Source of the DNA: Sphingobium sp.
GTDB taxonomy: Bacteria > Pseudomonadota > Alphaproteobacteria > Sphingomonadales > Sphingomonadaceae
Length of the DNA: 57,144 nt
Reading direction: 5' to 3'
NCBI GenBank assembly: GCA_017745115.1
Contig: JAGIAA010000014.1
Span: 1-57,144 of the forward strand
In this document: positions 50,552 through 57,144 of the stretch, one piece after another
Numbering within the stretch: position 1 is the stretch's first letter
Layout of the letters: each line of letters starts with the position of its first letter
The notes under the pieces: model-generated
The model's database searches: none
What the model was told of the DNA's origin: nothing
The model's input: only the letters and a program-made list of their open reading frames with translations
Translations under genes and position numbers: made by a program

Positions 50552-52168
50552 TCAGCCTTCCGTCTCGCTGTCGTCATCGGACGTATCGTCCGGTTCGGAC
50601 CCGGCGCGTGGCAAGGTGATACGGAAGCGCGCGCCCGCTGCGCCATCCGGCCGGTCCTCTGCCCGGATATGGCCGTTATGACCCTCCAGGATCGTGCTGA
50701 CGATGGCGAGACCAAGGCCGCTATGCCGCCCGAAATCCTCCTGGGCGGGCCGCACGCTGTGAAAGCGCTGAAAGATGGCCTCGCGTTCCCGCGCCGGCAC
50801 GCCGGGGCCTTCGTCGTCGACGAGGATCGTCACCTGCGAGCCGCCAGTTTCCACGGCGACGCGGATGCGCCCGTCGGCCGGCGAGAACGATCGGGCATTG
50901 TCGAGCAGGTTTTCGAGCACGCGCGAGAGCTTCTGTGCGTCGCCCATGACCAGCGCCGATCCGCGCGCGGGCCGCGCGTAGACGATGCGCACCGGCACTT
51001 CCCCCTCGCGCGTCGACTGACCGCGGACCACCCGGCCCGCCAGCCTGCCCATGTCGATGAGTTCGAACGGCGTGCGCGAGAGCTGCGCGTCGATGCGCGA
51101 AGCCTCGGCGATGTCGGTCACGAGGCGATCCAGGCGCCGGACATCGTCCTGCGCGATATCGAGCAGTTTCTTCCTCAGCCCTTCGTCGCGGATGCGCGTC
51201 AGGCCCTCGAGCGCCGAGCGCAGCGATGCGATGGGATTTTTGAGTTCGTGGCTCACATCGGCTGCGAAGCTTTCCGTCGCGTCGATGCGCTGGCGCAGCG
51301 CCTGGCTCATGTCCGAAATGGCGCGCGCGAGCATGCCGATCTCGTCGCGCCGTTCGGGGAGGCGAGGGACGATCACCTCGCGTGCGCGGCCCAAACGCAC
51401 GCGCACAGCGGCGAGGGCGAGGCGGCGCAGCGGCAGCACGATCGTGCGCGCGAGGAACAGGGAGAGAAGCACGGACGCGATGATCGCGGCGGCGAGAACG
51501 AGGAAGATGCGCAGGCGCTCTGCGCGGACGACTTCCGTGATGTCCTGGGCATTGACCGTGGCGAGCAAGACGGCCTTGCCTTCGAACATCGGTCGCGCGG
51601 CGCTGAGAAATGGCGTCCTGTCCGGCGCGAACCGATAGAGTCCGGAGGGGCCTGTGCCGGCGAGGGCGGCTTGCGCTTCCGGCCATGCGCTGGCCCTGTC
51701 GTTCCTGGGTTCGTGGATATAGTCTGGCCTCGCGGCGAACGCGATCGTCTCGACGAGCCTGTCGAGCACGCGGGCAAGGCGCAGGTTGATGGGGTCGCGG
51801 GCAGGATCGGCCAGCACGTAGGTCCGTTTGCCGAGCGCGAAGCTGTCTACGATCTTGCGTCCGGTTGCATCGTAGACGCGCAGCCGCAGACCGGATGTCC
51901 CGGCTTCGCGGGTGAGGAGCGGAATGCGTTCGCCTTCGGGCGCGGATTCGACGGCGGCGACGATCAAGGCGGCTTCGCGCCCGGTCGCGATGAGACGCCC
52001 GTCGATCAGTCGGGCGCGATAGCTGTCGAGATAGAAAAAACCCGCGGCGAGGAAGACGAGCGCGAAGATGTTGACGGCGAGAATGCGTCGCGTGACCGAG
52101 ATGCGCGGTGTCCATTCGCGCTCGGTTCCACGCCGCTCACTCTTCGGTAAATCGATATCCGGCGCCAT
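50552..52168 (-). CDS. chvG: sensor histidine kinase ChvG
   Basis: 538 residues from the ATG at 52168 (32-bp overlap with chvI). Two membrane segments (about 28-48 and 220-242) enclose a periplasmic sensor domain; HAMP follows. H-box [16 protein letters not shown] with phospho-His about 307; ATPase boxes [18 protein letters not shown] and GLGLAIV. It pairs with ChvI to sense acid or envelope stress in alphaproteobacteria. The C-terminal tail is acidic ([11 protein letters not shown]). Confidence 0.94.
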   Translation of the reverse strand: MAPDIDLPKSERRGTEREWTPRISVTRRILAVNIFALVFLAAGFFYLDSYRARLIDGRLIATGREAALIVAAVESAPEGERIPLLTREAGTSGLRLRVYDATGRKIVDSFALGKRTYVLADPARDPINLRLARVLDRLVETIAFAARPDYIHEPRNDRASAWPEAQAALAGTGPSGLYRFAPDRTPFLSAARPMFEGKAVLLATVNAQDITEVVRAERLRIFLVLAAAIIASVLLSLFLARTIVLPLRRLALAAVRVRLGRAREVIVPRLPERRDEIGMLARAISDMSQALRQRIDATESFAADVSHELKNPIASLRSALEGLTRIRDEGLRKKLLDIAQDDVRRLDRLVTDIAEASRIDAQLSRTPFELIDMGRLAGRVVRGQSTREGEVPVRIVYARPARGSALVMGDAQKLSRVLENLLDNARSFSPADGRIRVAVETGGSQVTILVDDEGPGVPAREREAIFQRFHSVRPAQEDFGRHSGLGLAIVSTILEGHNGHIRAEDRPDGAAGARFRITLPRAGSEPDDTSDDDSETEG

Positions 52169-52853
52169 AGAGCGTATCGATCGCGTTGAAGTCGGGCGCT
52201 GCTTCGCGGAATTTGCGGCGCAGGCGCTTGATGTGACTGTCGATGGTGCGGTCATCGACATAGATGTCGTCCTGATAGGCCGCGTCCATCAGTTGGTTGC
52301 GCGTCTTGACGATGCCGGGACGGTGGGCGAGCGCCTCCAGGATGAGAAATTCGGTGACGGTGAGCGTCACCGGCGCGCCGTCCCAGGTCACCATATGGCG
52401 CGCAGGGTCCATGACGAGCCGGCCCCGCGCAATCGACTCATGCGCTTCTTCGCCCTGATCCTCGATGACCCGGCCGATCTCGGTCCGGCGCAGCAGCGCG
52501 CGGATGCGGGCGATGAGCAGACGTTGTGAGAAGGGCTTGGCGATATAGTCGTCGGCACCGAGGGTGAGGCCGAGCGCTTCGTCAGCCTCGTCGGCCTTGG
52601 ATGTCAGGAAGATGAAGGGCAGCATGCTCTTCTCGCGCACGCGGCGGAGGAGCTCCATTCCGTCCATATTGGGCATCTTGATGTCGCAAACGACCAGATC
52701 CGGCGGATTGTCGGTGAGCGCTTTCAACGCGCTGTGACCGTCCGGATAAAGGCGCGTCACGAAGCCTTCGGCGTTCAGCGCGATGCTGAGCGACTGGAGG
52801 ATGTTGCGGTCATCATCGACGAGCGCGACGCTGGGAGCGGACGGTGCGGTCAT
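52137..52853 (-). CDS. chvI: response regulator ChvI
   Basis: 238 residues from the ATG at 52853. Receiver domain with phospho-Asp57 ([12 protein letters not shown]), LTSKADEAD and KPFSQ; OmpR-type winged-helix domain with [28 protein letters not shown] and the ending YGAGYRF. First gene of the minus-strand row with chvG, hprK, rapZ, EIIA and ptsH. Diverges from pckA across 268 bp that hold no further gene. Confidence 0.95.
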   Translation of the reverse strand: MTAPSAPSVALVDDDRNILQSLSIALNAEGFVTRLYPDGHSALKALTDNPPDLVVCDIKMPNMDGMELLRRVREKSMLPFIFLTSKADEADEALGLTLGADDYIAKPFSQRLLIARIRALLRRTEIGRVIEDQGEEAHESIARGRLVMDPARHMVTWDGAPVTLTVTEFLILEALAHRPGIVKTRNQLMDAAYQDDIYVDDRTIDSHIKRLRRKFREAAPDFNAIDTLYGAGYRFTEE

Positions 52854-53121
52854 TGGCCCGGGCGCCGGCCTTTCGCTGTTGGACGGGTGGTTCCGCCTAT
52901 CGCATGGCCCCATGCCGCGCAACATGCTCGACGAAACGGGATCGCATATCGGCCCCGTGAGTTTGGGCGCTGGTGCGAATTCATAACAACTATAGTAAGC
53001 TGATTTGACGCTGGGGCAGGGAGGCCCTATGCGCCCGGCATCGGCGCGTCGGGAATTGCGCCCAAAAGATTGACATGAACAGGCCGTTCCACGGCCGACC
53101 TACAGAAGTCGGGAGAACAGT

Positions 53122-54729
<1,608 letters not shown>

Positions 54730-54817
54730 CGGTTCAGTTCATCGCTGAAGGCTTCGAGGAGGCCGCCGTCCGTGATAGGATGGCGGCCTTCTCCGACTCT
54801 GCAGCGAGGGCCTTGTC

Positions 54818-55126
54818 ATGAGCATGTTCGACGGAATTCTCGACAATATCGACGATGTGGCAGCGAAGCTCGGCCTGCCGGCCGAACAAGTTCAGGCCGT
54901 GGTGGCGAACCTCAAGGACAAGGTGGCGGGCGGCGGCAATCCGCTCGAAGCACTGAGCGCGGCGGCGCAGGAACATGGCCTGTCGCTCGACCATCTCAAG
55001 TCGATGCTGCCCGATGGCGGGGAGGGCCTGATGGCCAAGGCGACATCGATGCTGGACAAGGATGGCGACGGCAACATGCTGGACGATCTTCAAGGCATGG
55101 CCAAGGGTTTGTTCGGCAAGAGCTGA
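54818..55126 (+). CDS. small acidic protein with an EF-hand-like loop
   Basis: 102 residues, helical, no signal peptide. The first half (DGILDNIDDVAAKLGLPAEQVQAVVANLK) and the C-terminus (MAKGLFGKS) are amphipathic. Residues about 79-91, DKDGDGNMLDDL, have the spacing of a calcium-binding EF-hand or dockerin-type loop. No named family recognised; function unknown. GAGG precedes the ATG at 54818 by about 10 bases. Confidence 0.72.
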   Translation: MSMFDGILDNIDDVAAKLGLPAEQVQAVVANLKDKVAGGGNPLEALSAAAQEHGLSLDHLKSMLPDGGEGLMAKATSMLDKDGDGNMLDDLQGMAKGLFGKS

Positions 55127-55351
55127 ACCCCTCTTCGCAAGGCTGTATTTCTGCGCTAAGGGCGCGCCCTCGATTTCGGGGGAGCTTGATCATGACCCAA
55201 TCGCAACAAGGACTGGCCTGAGCCAGAGCTGGCGTAAGCGGCGCCTGCTCGTGCGCCCGCGCCCGTCATGATCCGCTTGCAGACAAGGGCCGGGCGCGCC
55301 GGGGAAGCCGCTCCGCCCTGAATCATTCCCTGAATTGGATTGGATTTCGAC

Positions 55352-55798
55352 ATGACGCCCGACCATGGCCCGCGCCTGTTTGCGCGCGCCGAAGACATAT
55401 GCACCATTGGCGAGGCAATGCTGGGCTGCACGTTGCCCAAGGCCGAGTGGACGCATGAAGCGCATCTCTCGACCTGCCTCTGGCTGATCACCAAGCGGCC
55501 CGACATCGATGTGGACGCGGAGATCGGCACGCTCATCCGACGCTACAACGTGTCGGCGGGCGGCGTGAACGATGACACGCAGGGCTATCATGAGACGATT
55601 ACCCGCGTCTTCGTCGCGGCGGTGCGGCGCTATCTCAGGCGTACGGGAGAGACGGACCTGCTTGCTGCGGCGAACGGCTTGCTGTCGTCACCCGAAGGCA
55701 AGCGCGACTGGCCGTTGCGCTTCTATTCGCGGGAATGCCTGTTTTCGGTGGCAGCGCGGCGCGACTTCGTACCGCCGGATCTAAGAGAGCTGGAGTGA
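55352..55798 (+). CDS. conserved protein of unknown function with WTHEAH motif
   Basis: 148 residues from the ATG at 55352; an upstream in-frame TTG at 55340 is less likely. Features: WTHEAHLSTCLWLI, RRYN, GYHETITRVFVAAVRRYL and RFYSRECLFSVAARRDFVPPDL. The paired His residues could bind a metal. Cytoplasmic, all-helical pattern. It resembles a widespread uncharacterised family. The 225-bp gap before it holds no confirmed gene. Confidence 0.75.
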   Translation: MTPDHGPRLFARAEDICTIGEAMLGCTLPKAEWTHEAHLSTCLWLITKRPDIDVDAEIGTLIRRYNVSAGGVNDDTQGYHETITRVFVAAVRRYLRRTGETDLLAAANGLLSSPEGKRDWPLRFYSRECLFSVAARRDFVPPDLRELE

Positions 55799-55830
55799 TC
55801 TGAAGCCCTCTCCTGCTCGCGGGAGAGGGG

Positions 55831-55863
55831 AAAAAAGGCCCCGGAGCAGTGCTTCGGGGCCTT
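55831..55863 (-). terminator. rho-independent terminator of the yceI gene
   Basis: On the minus strand AAGGCCCCG and CGGGGCCTT (55855-55863 with 55835-55843) form a perfect 9-bp stem, followed by six T. An adjacent hairpin at about 55806-55830 (CCCTCTCC...GGGAGAGG) is a common alphaproteobacterial intergenic repeat. Confidence 0.82.
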
Positions 55864-55883
55864 GTGTTCGTTCGGTCAGCCGA

Positions 55884-56507
55884 TCACTTCTGGTCGAACT
55901 GGGCCGTGATATCGAGCTTCACGTCGTCGGCGACCATGGGCACGGCCAAGCCGAGTTCCTTGCCATAATCGCTGCGCTTGATGTGCGCGACGCCCTGGAA
56001 GGCGACGACCGGCTTCTTCGACATCGGTCCATTGCCCGTGGCGAGCAGCGTCGCGTCGATCGTCACCGGCTTGGTCACGCCGCGGATCGTGAGGTTGCCC
56101 GCGATCTTGGCCGTCTTGCCGCTGACCGTGACGCTGGTCGATTCGAAGTGCGCCGTCGGGAACTTGGCAGCATCGAAGAACATCGGCGACTGGAACTCCT
56201 CGTCCAGCTTCGAGATGGTCGACTTCAGCGTATTGATCGGCACGTCGATCGAGACCTTGGCGCTGGCCGGCGCCTTGGGGTCGATCGTCAGGGTACCGGT
56301 GGCGCCCGAAAGCAGGCCCATATTCCAGGTCAGGCCCATGTGCTTGTAGGTGAAGAGCACCTGGCTGTGGCCGGGATCGGCGCTGTAGGTACCGGCGGTA
56401 ACCTTCGTCGGATCGTCCGACATGGCAGGCGCGGCAGGCTGGGCGATGATGGCGCCGCCGAGACCGGCAAGCATCAGGGCGGGAAGGACAGCGTAAATGG
56501 GGCGCAT
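55884..56507 (-). CDS. YceI family periplasmic lipid-binding-type protein
   Basis: 207 residues. Signal peptide 1-22 (ends AIIAQ). The YceI beta-barrel starts AGTYSADPGHSQVLFTYKHMG and contains SKLDEEFQSPMFFDAAKFPTAHFES and GNLTIRGVTKPVTIDATL. The family binds isoprenoid-like lipids; exact role unclear. Alone between a terminator and a structured repeat. Confidence 0.93.
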   Translation of the reverse strand: MRPIYAVLPALMLAGLGGAIIAQPAAPAMSDDPTKVTAGTYSADPGHSQVLFTYKHMGLTWNMGLLSGATGTLTIDPKAPASAKVSIDVPINTLKSTISKLDEEFQSPMFFDAAKFPTAHFESTSVTVSGKTAKIAGNLTIRGVTKPVTIDATLLATGNGPMSKKPVVAFQGVAHIKRSDYGKELGLAVPMVADDVKLDITAQFDQK

Positions 56508-56624
56508 CGAAAATTCTCCTCTGGCGCGACTTTTCGCGAGTCGTCGGCGCGGAGAATAACCTGCTAGTTGACCATGTCACCCCGGCATCGGCTTACAAAT
56601 GTGAAACGGCGGGCCGGGAGCATG

Positions 56625-56803
56625 TTTCCTCGCCCCTTCAGGGGAGAGGACAGCAAAGCTTGCCGATGCAATCGGCCAGCGACTCTTGGAGAGGGGAACG
56701 CCGCGCTCCCCTCTCCAACTGCGACTCATCGCCCTCGGCGACACGTCCCCGTATCTCGGCCAGAGGCACGTGACTCTGGCCGACCCCTGAAGGGGCGAGG
56801 AAA
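56625..56803. repeat. strongly structured repeat element with 20-bp terminal inverted repeats
   Basis: The ends (56625-56644 and 56784-56803) are perfect 20-bp reverse complements (TTTCCTCGCCCCTTCAGGGG). Nested inside are a perfect 12-bp stem (56686-56697 with 56707-56718) and a perfect 10-bp stem (56756-56765 with 56774-56783). About 179 bp, no ORF. It could be a MITE-like or REP-cluster element, and its right part may serve as the ilvC terminator. Confidence 0.72.
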
Positions 56804-56810
56804 AAACGAC

Positions 56811-57144
<334 letters not shown>

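Noticed and set aside
53070..53104. Sigma-70-type promoter for pckA with TTGACA at 53070
   Set aside because: No acceptable -10 element at 16-18 bp spacing; the hexamer alone is not enough.

Overview
The window looks like chromosomal DNA of a sphingomonad or close relative (Alphaproteobacteria, Sphingomonadales). The evidence is high GC content with overlapping start/stop codons, two large TonB-dependent receptors, a permuted two-piece tmRNA whose tag reads ANDNEALALAA, a DivL-type pseudo-histidine kinase, alphaproteobacterial AddAB, and the cluster chvI-chvG-hprK-rapZ-EIIA-HPr with pckA divergent. I saw no phage genes, transposase, CRISPR array or tRNA gene. Most content is core genome with short intergenic repeats.

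Left part (1-18.7 kb). The window opens inside the tmRNA locus (coding piece; the acceptor piece lies off the left edge). A small exported protein follows. Next come a lipoprotein with a (PT)8 linker, a TonB-dependent receptor, a prolyl 4-hydroxylase-like oxygenase on the minus strand, and a complete type II secretion operon, gspC-D-E-F-G-I-H-J-K-L-M-N-O. Two arrays of 11-bp-spaced PhoB-box-like repeats lie before the lipoprotein gene (1144-1205) and before gspC (6488-6527). I read 1.3-18.7 kb as a probable phosphate-starvation module of secreted lipoprotein, outer-membrane receptor and secretion machine. The pre-pseudopilin leaders are odd: GspG and GspJ carry an in-frame 33-bp repeat, while GspI and GspH share a different leader sequence.

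Middle (18.7-45 kb). Here lie amn, a peroxiredoxin, a YqgE/AlgH protein, a small periplasmic protein, ahcY behind a perfect 20-bp palindrome that resembles an SAH-responsive (SahR-type) operator, and a second TonB-dependent receptor. A tight run divL-tsaE-amgK-murU-addB-addA-trxA follows, linking cell-cycle signalling, t6A tRNA modification, murein recycling, break repair and redox. Then come an inositol-phosphatase-family gene with argJ, an exported TonB-C-domain protein, a small membrane protein and secA.

Right part (45-57 kb). This holds a lone cheW behind a CtrA-like box, an MFS transporter, an Arr-type rifampin ADP-ribosyltransferase, a SpoU/TrmH methyltransferase, the nitrogen-type PTS/HPrK/RapZ genes joined to ChvGI, pckA, two uncharacterised proteins, a YceI protein, a strongly structured repeat element and the 3' end of ilvC, cut by the window edge.
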